Notes: generated from the sequence alone by a model not told the origin. Counted from the stretch's first letter, positions 1 to 8,554 are shown. The stretch: 13,777 bases of DNA from Cyclostephanos tholiformis (GCA_036939975.1 JALLPB010000682.1:1-13777); one strand, 5' to 3'. Program-made: numbers and translations.

Positions 1-285
1 GGCGAACCCATTTAGCCTGTCTACTTAAGGCGATTGTGTAGAATTAGACGAGAAATGGATAAAAATAGTTTAGTTGTGATTATAGCGAGGGTGCTAAATA
101 CGATAGATTTAGTGTCTGTTTCTTATTCCCCGGTGTTTCTTATCCCCCGGTCCCGACGGTACGTTTTATTCTAAGCTCATAATTCACCATAGTCAATTCA
201 AGTCAACCAACAAAAGAGTATATGTCCGAGGAATTGATTGTTTTCCCTAAAATACACTTGGCTGTATCTTTGACCTCTCTCCAAG
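1..285. other. Region downstream of ELP3, no gene seen
   Basis: This stretch follows the ELP3 stop codon on the minus strand and should contain its 3' UTR. It is AT-richer than the coding DNA and has no convincing reading frame. The only structure seen is a 17-bp tandem duplication, gtttcttattccccggt at 118-134 followed directly by a copy with one mismatch at 135-151. Confidence 0.5.
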
Positions 286-2484
286 TCATAATTTCTTGCT
301 CATGTATGGCCCATCGAGCTCGTACCCCATCTTCCTGTAGTAATGACGCGTGCCCACGCCCGATATGACAAGTATCTTCGAGCTACCATGCTCGTCTCGG
401 GCAATGCGTTCCGCCTCCTCCATCAGGAGCATGCCGAATCCCTGGTGTTGGAATCGGGTCGGATCGCGTCCGGATACCGCCACCGCCGTCCCATAAACGT
501 GCAGTTCCCTGCATAATAATACATGTTTTGTTTTTGTTTCACATGTCGCAGATTGCGTGAACAACAATTAACATGTCGCAGATTGCGTGGGTTTAGATAT
601 AATCATTCATCCCTCCAAAATACCAAGGCACACCGAAAAAAAAAATACATTCATGTGTAAATACATATATAGATGTATGTATATCTCTCACCTCACAATC
701 GACGATGGCACCTCCGATATCTCCGGCCTGAAAGCGACCGAACTCGCCTTCCTAAGTCTCAACAAACCGATGAGTATATCCTTCGCTGGATCCTCGTACG
801 ATAGGAACGTCTCCCATCCCCCATTCGCGACGTAATCCCTACGTATAAGTTCGACGTCGTCCGGGCTCATCGACTCCTGTATCTGCTTCATCCCAACCTC
901 CCTCGTTCGTATATCCTTGCACGGCAGGTCGAGGTCGCGCATGCGCGCCAATGCGAGCTCGCGCAAATTGCCGTGTTCGACGCCGGAGCTAACGAGCGGC
1001 ATCGGTATGTCGCGCTGTATCCTATACACCCTCGTCCAGGGCGGGACCATCGCCATCACATTCGCGGTGAGCTCGACCAACTCGTCCGGGGTGTAATTGA
1101 CGTACCGCCCCGTCTTCCAAAGCTCGTACAATCCCGTGCCCCTAATGACGAGGGTGGGATATAGCTTCAGACCGTCCGGTCTGAAATTCGGATTCTCGAA
1201 GAATTCAACGAATCCCACCGTATCCCTTTCCAATCCAGTATTCGGCAAATCCGGCATCATGTGAGTAACGACCTTGAAGCCGCAATCCTTCGCCAGGTGG
1301 AACGAGTTCGTCACGGCATTGACGGTATGTCCCCGATTCGTCTCGCGGGCCACGCTCTCGTACACGCTCTGGACTCCGATTTCGATGCGAGTGCAACCGT
1401 ACCCCAGCATCTCGCTAAGGTGCGGCTTCAGGCAGTAATCGGGACGAGTCTCGATGGTAATGCCTATGCACTTGATTGTGGATTGCTCGGAATACCTGAC
1501 CGCCTCCTCGACGCACGAGCTACGATGGCCGCTGATGGCATCGTGGAGGTTGCGTACGAAGTAATCCTTGTACCCCCCATCGAGGCTCATGAACGTCCCC
1601 CCCATGATTATGAACTCGACCTTATCGACGTCGTGACCGAGTCCGCGCAATTGCGCGATGCGTCCCCTGGCCTGACCGTACGGATCGTACCTCGCGCGTA
1701 TCGCCCTCATCGACGTCGGTTCGTATCCAGTATACGCCTGCGTCGAGTATTCGAAGTCCGAATCCGGTCCCCCCGGACAGTAAACGCAAACCCCCCCCGT
1801 CATGGCGATGTGCGGACAACGGTGGGGCTTGCTCATGACGGCCACCACCGCCACCCCGCTCGCGGTTCGCACCGGCTTCCGTCGCAGGAAGGGGAGCAAT
1901 TTCGGACGGTACTCGACGGGTATCGAGGAGAGTATGTCGGTCAATTTCGGCACTCCCGGCAATTTGTGCGATCGTGCGGTCCTGGCCTTCAGGGCCGTGA
2001 AGTTGAGCGATCGTCCGGCGTCGTACGCGGATATCAGCGTTTGAACTATCTGGGATATGGCCAGCGCGTAATTGGTACTCGACGACATGGCGACGAGGTC
2101 GTTGATCCTGTCGTTCTTCTTGTTATTGTTGTTGCTGCTGTTGCTGTTGTTATTGTTGTTCTTCTTGTTATTGTTGTTGTTCTTGTTGTTGTTATTGTTA
2201 TCGCTAACCCCGTTCCCTACGCTATTGGCGCCGTTCGTTCTCGCCCCTCCCCCCTCGTCGTTGATCCGTCCCTTGTTGTTGTTCTTATTGTTGTTGTTGT
2301 TATTATTATTAGTCCTCGTCATACGCCGTCCCCCCCCCCCCCTGTCGTGTATTCTTACCACGCCAACATCATCCTCGTCGCGGCCTTCTTCGTCGTCGTC
2401 GTCGTAATCGTCGTTCACGTCTCCTTCGTCCTCGACGATAACAGCGACGACCGCGGACGGGTCGTCCGGCGGCTCTAACGTCAT
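286..2484 (-). CDS. ELP3: Elongator complex catalytic subunit Elp3 (tRNA wobble-uridine modification), two exons
   Basis: Elp3 is the catalytic subunit of Elongator and starts cm5U/mcm5U formation on wobble uridine 34 of tRNAs using a radical-SAM and an acetyl-CoA (GNAT-like) domain. Exon 1 is 2484-692 and exon 2 is 508-286. Splicing joins AG+G to make Arg598 followed by ELHVYG, giving 671 aa. The radical-SAM cysteines are C223, C233 and C236 (CX9CX2C, in [17 protein letters not shown]). Conserved blocks include [43 protein letters not shown] and [17 protein letters not shown]. The acetyl-CoA motif QHQGFG is at 618-623 and the C-terminal block YYRKMGY at 654-660. The first 132 residues are an Asp-rich then Asn-rich extension. 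Starting at Met133 (base 2088) would give 539 aa, close to the usual size of about 550, so the true start is uncertain. The family assignment is very secure. Confidence 0.96.
509..691 (-). other. Spliceosomal intron of ELP3 (183 nt)
   Basis: On the minus strand the donor is AG|GTGAGA (first intron base 691) and the acceptor is ATTATGCAG|GG (last intron base 509). Removing it restores the conserved Elp3 junction IVR-ELHVYG without a frame change. Unspliced, exon 1 hits a TGA immediately after the donor. The intron carries a 19-nt direct repeat. Confidence 0.92.
541..589. repeat. 19-nt direct repeat inside the ELP3 intron
   Basis: The 19-mer acatgtcgcagattgcgtg occurs at 541-559 and again, identical, at 571-589, a 30-nt period with an AT-rich 11-nt spacer. 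No function is evident. It could be a recent short duplication. Confidence 0.85.
2119..2312. repeat. GTT/AAC trinucleotide microsatellites coding for poly-Asn in ELP3
   Basis: Interrupted GTT-type repeats (AAC/AAT on the coding strand) fill about 2119-2207 and 2274-2312. They encode Asn/Lys/Ser runs in the N-terminal extension of ELP3. A 13-C run at 2330-2342 adds a Gly stretch. These tracts are likely length-polymorphic. Confidence 0.85.
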
Positions 2485-3061
2485 GATTGATGTAGTAGTA
2501 ATATTTTGTGTGTTGGGGGGGGGGTTTCGCCTCTCGCTCCTTCGGGGAAGATTAAAAAATAAGAGTGGTCTTAAGACTCAACAACAGGTTTGTGGGGGGA
2601 AATCTGGGGGAGGAGGGGGCCGGGGGTGCCCGGTGATGTTGGGGTGATGGCCAGACGATCCCCCCCCCCTCCCCACCCGATCCCAGCTCTTTTCTCTCTC
2701 GATGATATCGTTCTCCTCCTCCGCCCCTTTCGTTTTTTTTTTTTTTTTTTTTCTTCACACTGGATTATTGTGATTGCTCGTCTTCACCCACACTCACTCT
2801 CTACGATACTCTCTTCCTCTCCTCCATCATCATCTACCTCCCTCGGTTCAACGGACAGCGGCACTCCCCACGTTCTTTTGAACTCTAGTTCTCTTTCTCC
2901 TCACCCCAACTTTAACCTTTATCCAACGCCACGCCCCACGAAACGAACGCGTTACGCAAGTAGCTAGGTAGTAGTGGGTTGGTGGAGGAGGGCACGACGA
3001 CGCGTCCTTTTCCTTCCGATATAATATATACAATTATTATTATTATCATTACATTCATCTC
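2485..3061. promoter_or_regulatory. Divergent intergenic region between ELP3 and FCF1
   Basis: These 577 bp separate two head-to-head genes and must hold both promoters and 5' UTRs. Visible elements are a G10 run (2515-2524) next to ELP3, pyrimidine-rich blocks, a T20 run (2733-2752), and an AT-rich TATA-like string tataatatata at 3020-3030, about 32-42 nt before the FCF1 ATG. Frames across this stretch read as low-complexity Pro/Ser/Phe or Gly/Lys and are not credible proteins. The promoter role is inferred from gene orientation only. Confidence 0.5.
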
Positions 3062-3736
3062 ATGGGCAAGGCGAAGAAAACTCGCAAGTTCGCGGTGGCG
3101 AAGAAGGTCATCTCCCCCAGGGACGATCGATTGAAGTCCAATCAGAGGGGGGGGGGGCAGGTCGGAAACAAGAACAACGACGAGAGGAAGAAGAAGAACA
3201 GCAGCAACAACAAAAACAGCAACAACAACAACAACTACGACGTAGTGACCAACGCGGGCGGTGGGCCGAGGAGGGCACGACACGTCGATCAGGCGATGAG
3301 CGCCCTCTTCTTCCAGTACAACACCCAGCTGGGACCGCCCTATCACGTCCTGATCGATACGAATTTCGTCAACTTCTCGATCCGGAACAAGATGGACGTC
3401 GTGCGTTCGATGATGGATTGTCTATTGGCCAAGTGCATACCCTGCGTGACCGATTGCGTCATGGGCGAGCTCGAGAAATTGGGATCGAGGTACGGCGTGG
3501 CGTTGAGACTCGTCAAGGATCCGAGATTCGAGCGTATACCGTGCGGTTGTCGGGGGTGTTACGCCGACGATTGTCTCGTGAATATGGTCACGAATTGGAG
3601 GTGCTTCATCGTGGCCACCTGCGATAGGGAATTGCGAGGGCGGATAAGGAAGATACCGGGCGTGCCGTGCATGTACATTAGCAGTCACAGGTACACAGTC
3701 GAGAGGATGCCGGAGGCGTTCGGCGCTCCCAGATGA
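3062..3736 (+). CDS. FCF1: rRNA-processing endonuclease Fcf1/Utp24 (PIN domain)
   Basis: Fcf1 is the PIN-domain nuclease of the nucleolar SSU processome that makes early cleavages releasing pre-18S rRNA. The 224-aa product starts with the hallmark [12 protein letters not shown] and contains [52 protein letters not shown] and [16 protein letters not shown], and ends MPEAFGAPR. The acidic PIN residues are present: D99 (in IDTN), E136, D169/D170 and D188, so the enzyme should be active. A short Cys cluster C161/C163/C166 precedes the DD motif. It is about 25 aa longer than usual because residues 29-68, between the basic N-terminus and the PIN domain, hold Gly, Lys and poly-Asn. The ORF needs no intron. 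The start is the conserved MGKAKK methionine. Confidence 0.96.
   Translation: MGKAKKTRKFAVAKKVISPRDDRLKSNQRGGGQVGNKNNDERKKKNSSNNKNSNNNNNYDVVTNAGGGPRRARHVDQAMSALFFQYNTQLGPPYHVLIDTNFVNFSIRNKMDVVRSMMDCLLAKCIPCVTDCVMGELEKLGSRYGVALRLVKDPRFERIPCGCRGCYADDCLVNMVTNWRCFIVATCDRELRGRIRKIPGVPCMYISSHRYTVERMPEAFGAPR
3147..3238. repeat. G11 run and AAC-type microsatellite in FCF1
   Basis: A G11 run (3147-3157) encodes a Gly stretch. It is followed by AAG/AAC/AGC repeats to about 3238 that encode Lys/Ser/Asn. Both lie in the linker between the conserved N-terminus and the PIN domain, so the insertion avoids the catalytic fold. Confidence 0.8.
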
Positions 3737-3871
3737 AGGGTGTGGGAGGCGGCGAGAAAATGGAGGAGACTGGGGGGGGGGCGAGCGATGCGAGCGATGG
3801 TCGGAGAGGAGGACTGGTTGTTGAGGATGGGGGTGAGGATTGGACTCGGGAGGGTGGGATGTGGTGTGTGA

Positions 3872-3893
3872 GGGGGGGGTGGGGGGTGGGGGG
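3872..3893 (+). other. G-run cluster with G-quadruplex potential
   Basis: Runs of 8, 6 and 6 G separated by single T bases lie about 140 nt after the FCF1 stop codon. Each long run can supply two G-triplets, so an intramolecular quadruplex is possible on the plus strand or in the FCF1 3' UTR. The function is inferred only. Confidence 0.4.
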
Positions 3894-4276
3894 TGAGGCT
3901 TTTCGAAATGGAGATCGTGTTTATGCGCGCGGGAGAATCCTGACGAAGATGTTCGACTTTGACAATCGCATCGAAGGAAACCGAACAAGCCCGGAGGACC
4001 GAGAGCGAGCTACTCGTTAATTAACATACTCCAATGAAATCGTTACGACCAACCCGACCGCGGTTTTCTATTACTTTTAGTATTCGCGGCGAATGAGAGG
4101 TATCCACCGCGTATCGATTACCCCCTGTTTCCCAGAATGATACATTCTCCTCAATGTCGTTTGATTCCTCCATCGTCTCGCGGGAACTTGATCATCTCCT
4201 ATGTTGGATACAGTATTGCACAATCCCTTATGCTGAGACAGCTCTGAGCGGTATTATACGAAAAAATCTGTGTGAG

Positions 4277-4308
4277 AGTGAATTTTTCACACCGGTGAAA
4301 ATTTCACT
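4277..4308. promoter_or_regulatory. Inverted repeat upstream of the SAM-RBR gene
   Basis: Two 14-nt arms (agtgaatttttcac and gtgaaaatttcact, one mismatch) flank a 4-nt spacer, 72 nt before the start codon. A second perfect palindrome, ctgtgcacag, overlaps its right end at 4307-4316. This could be a dyad protein-binding site or an RNA hairpin in the 5' UTR. No known factor is assigned. Confidence 0.35.
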
Positions 4309-4379
4309 GTGCACAGCAACACAACTATGGGCGTGATCATAAATCAGCGGCTTCGGACGGGCACCCGATGGACAAATAA

Positions 4380-6130
4380 ATGAATCCCGCAAGTTGGAAT
4401 GCGTCGGACGTTGAGAGGTGGGCGAGGAAAATTGGGCTGTCCGAGAGGACCATCATAGCACTTAGTGAACGCGAAATTGATGGGCCAACGTTAGTAACTC
4501 TCGAGAAAGATGAATTGATATCTGACCTTGGTATAGCTTCCCTGCCAGCCCGGAGGTACATCTGGGACCTTATTCTTACGTTGCGCTCCCATCAGGACGG
4601 TACTGATCGGGTTACAGCAATCGACGTCCTCGAGGAAGAGATAAGGTCGCTACCTCTTCAGGTTTCCGCGGATGCCTCTGGTGGTGGATATAGTAGTAGT
4701 ACAGAAACGGACGAGGAAGTGATAAGCCAACTCTGGATGGACGCCGCCCAACAGAGGCAGATTATTACGGATCGCATCATGGCACTTCACCTACAATCTG
4801 ATGGGAGTCAGCAAGCCTACGAAGACGCAGAATTTGCTCGCGCTGAACAGGAGAGACTCCGGCAGCTAAATATTCAGTCCGAGTTCGACCGTAGGTATGC
4901 GCATTCCCTCGATCGAAATGGCAACGAACGTTCCGTATTCAATAGCGAGGAGGTAAAGAATCAAATTGCAACTCTTTTTGGAGTTTCGATTGACGCATGC
5001 GTCAGCTACAAAGTGGACGTCGTAGGTGAGTGTTCAATCACATCTGCTGAAGCATTTTGTACAGTCTTATTTTTACTGATACACGACTTATCGTGTGTGT
5101 ATTTTTGAGTGAAGAAGCCATGTCCAATGGTCATATCAGAGTCATCCCCCGCTTGCAAGATCTTGAAGAAGCCAACGATTCCGAGGGTGATATAGCAGAA
5201 ATCACTGCGGTTGAAAGGCGTGATTTCTTGAATAAGCTGCCTTTTGTTGATCATTGTAATGTTTGTTATGAGGACCACAGACCGGGCTTCGTCCTCGCAT
5301 GCGAGCACTCCCTTTGTATTAGTTGCACAAGAGATTTATTCTTTGCTGCAGTTCGAGACTCGTCGCTCCTTCCACTTCGCTGTTGCGAGGTGCCTATCGA
5401 CATGAACATTAGCCGCCATATCCTGCCTGCTGCAGATGCCGAAACTCTAATGCTGAGAATGTCAGAGCGCGACGCAACGAACAAAATGCATTGCCCGACC
5501 TGTAGCAAGTTCATCAATCTTGATTATGTTGATGCCAAGGAGTCGACTGAACTCATGTGTATTTGTGAGACTGTGCTGTGCGTAAGCTGTAAATCAACCT
5601 CACATCCAAGATTTTCATGCGCCGAGAATAGGGCTATCATCGACGGCGATGACACCCTCCTGCTTGAGTTGGCAAGGCAAGAAGGATGGAAGCAATGTCC
5701 TACGTGCAATGTCATGATCGAGCTCAGTCACGGTTGTAACCACATAACCTGCTCGTCTTGCAGCCATGAGTTCTGTTTCCAATGCCTTTCGCCTTGGGCC
5801 GCGAGTACATGCTCTACTGGGGCATGCGCTGTATGGGACGAAGCTCGCCTTCTGGCCGCCGGCGAGGCTCGGGTCGAGGCGGAAGAAAACGCAATGCAAA
5901 GGGCAATTCCAGCCGCGGTCCGTGCAGAACATGTCCAACGAGCTATGCGTGCCCTTCAAGAAGAAGAAGGCTGCGATCACGAGTGGGTCAAGAGGTGGGG
6001 CCATCTTGGTTATTGCGAGCGTTGTAATTATTACCTACCATGTTATGGCATGAGATGTGTTTCAGCCTGCGAAGTAACGGTTTGTTTCACATGTGCAAAC
6101 TTTCGTATTCCAAGGAGAGGGTGGCGTTAG
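4380..6130 (+). CDS. SAM domain-containing RBR (RING-IBR-Rcat) E3 ubiquitin ligase, two exons
   Basis: The protein is a predicted RBR ubiquitin ligase, which takes ubiquitin from an E2 onto a catalytic Cys before transfer to substrate. Exons 4380-5025 and 5115-6130 give 553 aa. The start ATG directly follows an in-frame TAA. Domains: SAM at about 6-69 (WNASDVERWARKIGL, IDGPTLVTL, LGI); a charged helical stretch at about 100-180; RING1 with C263, C266, C278, H280, C283, C286 and C305/C306; IBR with C342, C345, C364, C366, C371, C374, H379 and C384; and Rcat with C410, C413, catalytic C423 (SHGCNHITC), C428, C431, C436 and C439. A further Cys/His tail (C502, H504, H512, C516, C519, C525, C530, C534, C539, C542) resembles C-terminal zinc motifs of fungal RBR proteins. 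All catalytic and zinc residues are present. Base composition is AT-richer than the neighbours and there are no microsatellites. The substrate is unknown. Confidence 0.9.
5026..5114 (+). other. Intron of the SAM-RBR gene (89 nt) with tandem acceptor
   Basis: The donor GTGAGT begins at 5026 after ...GTCGTAG. The acceptor lies in GAAGAAG: AG at 5113-5114 (89-nt intron, adds Glu216) or AG at 5116-5117 (92-nt intron, omits it). Both keep the frame and join KVDVV to AMSNGHIRVIP. The region between is AT-rich with a T-rich tract before the acceptor. The unspliced frame ends at TGA 5106-5108. Confidence 0.85.
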
Positions 6131-6496
6131 AGAGAAAAGGGGCAGACGGAAGTCGATGAAGTCTTGATCTGGGGATTCGCTTGCCCTTGCGGCTTGTCTT
6201 AAGCGGTAAATATATTTTCAGCATTCTAATGATATCTGTAAAAGAAAATGTATCGTTGATTTGGAACGAAGTTGGACGAATTATTATCGGAAGACAAGCA
6301 TTATTTAGAAAGAAGTCTGCGTTGGCCTTTACACAGCCGCAGTTGGGAGTTTGGTTACTAGCGATCTTCTCTGGCCCCGACAGGGATAGGCAGCGACCGA
6401 GCGATACAATAACGGCGTTGTTGTGGAAGTGCGAGGCATGACTCACGTTGATGACGGAGATGAATGTTTAATATAACTTCCGAAAAAGAACACCTG
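6131..6496. other. Convergent intergenic region, no gene seen
   Basis: It lies between the stop codons of the SAM-RBR gene (plus) and the bisphosphate nucleotidase (minus), so it should hold two 3' UTRs and polyadenylation sites. Short open frames (6181-6441 plus, 6087-6446 minus) overlap each other and show no recognisable domain. Confidence 0.5.
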
Positions 6497-7290
6497 CTAT
6501 CTCCGCTCGACTTTTGCGTACGCATCCAGCAGGGCTCGATGGAACACGCCACCGCAGCTCCCCACAATCCCCCTAACGTGATCGGGCAACTTCGCCCTAC
6601 GCCCCTCCTCGCGATCCTCCCTATCGTCCAAGCCATCGCGATGGCCTATCCCCGATAGGTCGATGGGCCGCCCGTCGACGTCTGTCACGCACCCGCCCGC
6701 CTCCGTCAATACCAGGTAGCCCGGGGCGACGTCCCAAACCCAATCGACGTACCCCCGCTTGGGCAGACGAACGAAGAATTGCGCATCACCACGCGCCAGG
6801 AGACCGTACTTGCCCTGACCGTCCATGCGCATCGAATTAACAATGTCGACGTTACCGTCAAGATCGGTAATTAGCGCATCATCGTGGCCGTGTATCTCCC
6901 GCGCGAGTTTCAGCACCGTCCCGTCCGGATCGGAGAAGGACCGTTCGACGCCCAGGCAGAATTTGGCGGATGATACCGACATGTACGAGCCGTCGTTCGG
7001 CGTTACGCGCAGGCGCCTCCAGGACATGTTATCGCGATGGGTGGGTCCATCAATATCATTATTGTAGTCACCGAGCAGTTCATCGTAGTCGATGCTTGTA
7101 CTACCATCTCCCCCGAGTGGTGGTAGAAAGCATCGTTCCAAATCGCGCAGTGGGATCTCGTAGCATCCCCGACCTCGTACCGCGAGGAAGAGGACCCCCC
7201 TTCTCGCGCTCGGGAACATCATCGTCGTCGGCGATGCCCCCCCACCCCTCAATTCTTCCTCCTCGAGTATCTCGTCGTCCGTCCAATCGA

Positions 7291-7330
<40 letters not shown>

Positions 7331-8554
7331 CGAGGACGACGACGACGACGACAACGATGCGGGAAGGTTCGGACATCCCAACACACCCAAAATCGGCACG
7401 CCATCCTCCAATAGCGCAAGCGCGACGCAGTACTGTCCCCCCGTGACCCTCCCCCGAAGGAAGCCCTTCGTACCGTCGATGGGATCGAGGCACCAAACCC
7501 TCCTTTTCCCCCCCCTCCCCCCCCCGCCGGTGATGGTGTTGTCCTCGTCGTCATAATCATCGTTCGCGCCTCCACTACCACTACCACCACCTCCGCCCGC
7601 ACATCGACTTCCCCCCCGACGCCGTCGAGGTCCGCCTCGATCGATCGCATCCAGCAGCGCGTCGGCGTCCATCGTCGTGATCTCGATCGTCGTCGATTGC
7701 GTCCGTCGCGATCCGATCGTCGGCATCGGCAGCATCCCCGCGCGATTCGCCGCATCCAACACGGCCGTTAGCAACCTTTCGTCCGTTCGCAACGACGCGC
7801 CGTCCTCCTCGGCTATGTATTCGTCGTCGGGGAAATGTCGATGCAGCACGTCCAACGCCAGCGCCTGTGAGGCGTAATCCCCCACCGTCACCGGGGACGT
7901 GTCGTGCTTTGCCATCGTGACGACGTCGTCGTCGTCGTCGAGACCGCTCGGCTGGATCGATCGCGTCGCACGACACGCGACCGTGATCGCTTGTAGCGCC
8001 GCCACGACGCTCTCGTCGTGCGATCCTACCACCATCCCCCCCCCCCGGCGAGAATGGGGAAGGGGGTTGGGGGGGGATGGTAGGAGGTTGGATCCTCCGT
8101 CCCCTCCCACGCAGTCGTCGTCGACGTCGAGGTCCCCCCCCCCCCCCCCCCCGCGGACGGAGGCGACGGCCGTCCACGACGACGACGACGACGACGACGA
8201 CGACGTGGAATGACGCGACGGCAACGACGGATGGGACGATGACGTTTGCTCATGGCGATGCGCCCACCGGGATGACGATGACGACGACGACGTGGAACAT
8301 GACGATGATAACGGACGGATGGCCGACGATATCGACATCGTCGATATAATCCTCGAGGCAGGATGGACGACGACTTTGGCGCTTAATTCCCCAACCGCGC
8401 CGGGCACGACGCCGGACGACGTCGCCACCGACGGTGGTAGGGGCCGAAGAACGCCGAAGTCGCAATGCGATCGTCGAGGTAGTAGCGGATGGTAATATCC
8501 AAATGAGGATGCCGCTCTCGACGATAATAGTAGCGCCGTCATCACTGCCATCAT
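6497..8554 (-). CDS. HAL2: 3'(2'),5'-bisphosphate nucleotidase, HAL2/SAL1 type, with long low-complexity insertions
   Basis: The enzyme should hydrolyse 3'-phosphoadenosine 5'-phosphate (PAP) to AMP and phosphate with Mg2+, clearing a by-product of sulfate assimilation and sulfotransfer. Core motifs of the Li+-sensitive phosphatase family are in order: KHDTSPVTVGDYASQA (about 216-231), AEED (about 248-251), DPIDGTKGFLRG (about 357-368), GVPILGVLGCPNLP, KYGLLARGDAQFFVRLP, and WDVAPGYLVLTEAGGCVTD (about 607-625). The metal ligands E, D, D and the final WD are kept. At 685 aa it is nearly twice the usual 320-400. The excess is a 170-aa Ser/Gly/Asp-rich N-terminal region, a Gly/Arg/Asp loop before DPIDGT and a poly-Ser/Glu loop after CPNLP. 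The N-terminus (MMAVMTALLLSSRAASSFGYY) has a hydrophobic stretch and an ASSF motif reminiscent of diatom plastid bipartite leaders, but a mitochondrial presequence is also possible. The single ORF needs no intron. Confidence 0.9.
7291..7351. repeat. GAG/GAC microsatellite coding for poly-Ser
   Basis: GAGGAC units grade into GAC units on the plus strand and encode the poly-Ser run directly after CPNLPASL in the nucleotidase. They are pure enough to be length-variable. Confidence 0.85.
8134..8204. repeat. C19 run and GAC microsatellite in the nucleotidase N-terminal region
   Basis: A C19 run (8134-8152) encodes poly-Gly on the minus strand. GAC repeats at about 8176-8204 encode poly-Ser. Both lie in the non-catalytic N-terminal region. 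Related GAC/GATGAC repeats recur near 7919-7939 and 8270-8290. Confidence 0.8.

Larger units (their letters stand above)
3737..4379. other. Non-coding stretch between FCF1 and the SAM-RBR gene
   Basis: No convincing gene is seen. The first part (to about 3900) is very G-rich with long G-runs. From about 4020 the base composition becomes clearly more AT-rich and leads into the next gene. An open frame at 3733-4020 encodes only Gly/Glu/Trp-rich sequence created by the G tracts. The end of the stretch should contain the promoter of the SAM-RBR gene, and a hairpin-like inverted repeat lies at 4277-4308. Confidence 0.5.

Noticed and set aside
2119..2312. Regular spaced repeats considered as a CRISPR-like or satellite array
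   Set aside because: They are simple AAC/GTT trinucleotide microsatellites in coding frame, without unique spacers.
1261..2478. 405-aa plus-strand frame opposite ELP3
   Set aside because: It is antisense to a highly conserved Elp3 coding sequence, is rich in Val/Arg/Ile runs produced by the GTT and GTC repeats, and has no domain.
3733..4020. 95-aa plus-strand frame overlapping the FCF1 stop codon
   Set aside because: It is Gly/Trp/Arg/Glu-rich sequence generated by G tracts. FCF1 already ends at its conserved GAPR terminus.
4154..4336. 60-aa plus-strand frame upstream of the SAM-RBR gene
   Set aside because: No domain is recognised, there is no splice path into the SAM frame, and the SAM gene has its own ATG just after a stop codon.
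4380..6130. SAM domain and RBR considered as two separate genes
   Set aside because: A clean GT-AG intron of 89 nt keeps the frame. The second part has no good independent start or promoter, and the first would end in an abrupt intronic tail.
6181..6441. 86-aa plus-strand frame in the convergent intergenic region
   Set aside because: It overlaps a minus-strand open frame of similar length, has no recognisable family, and lies where two 3' UTRs are expected.
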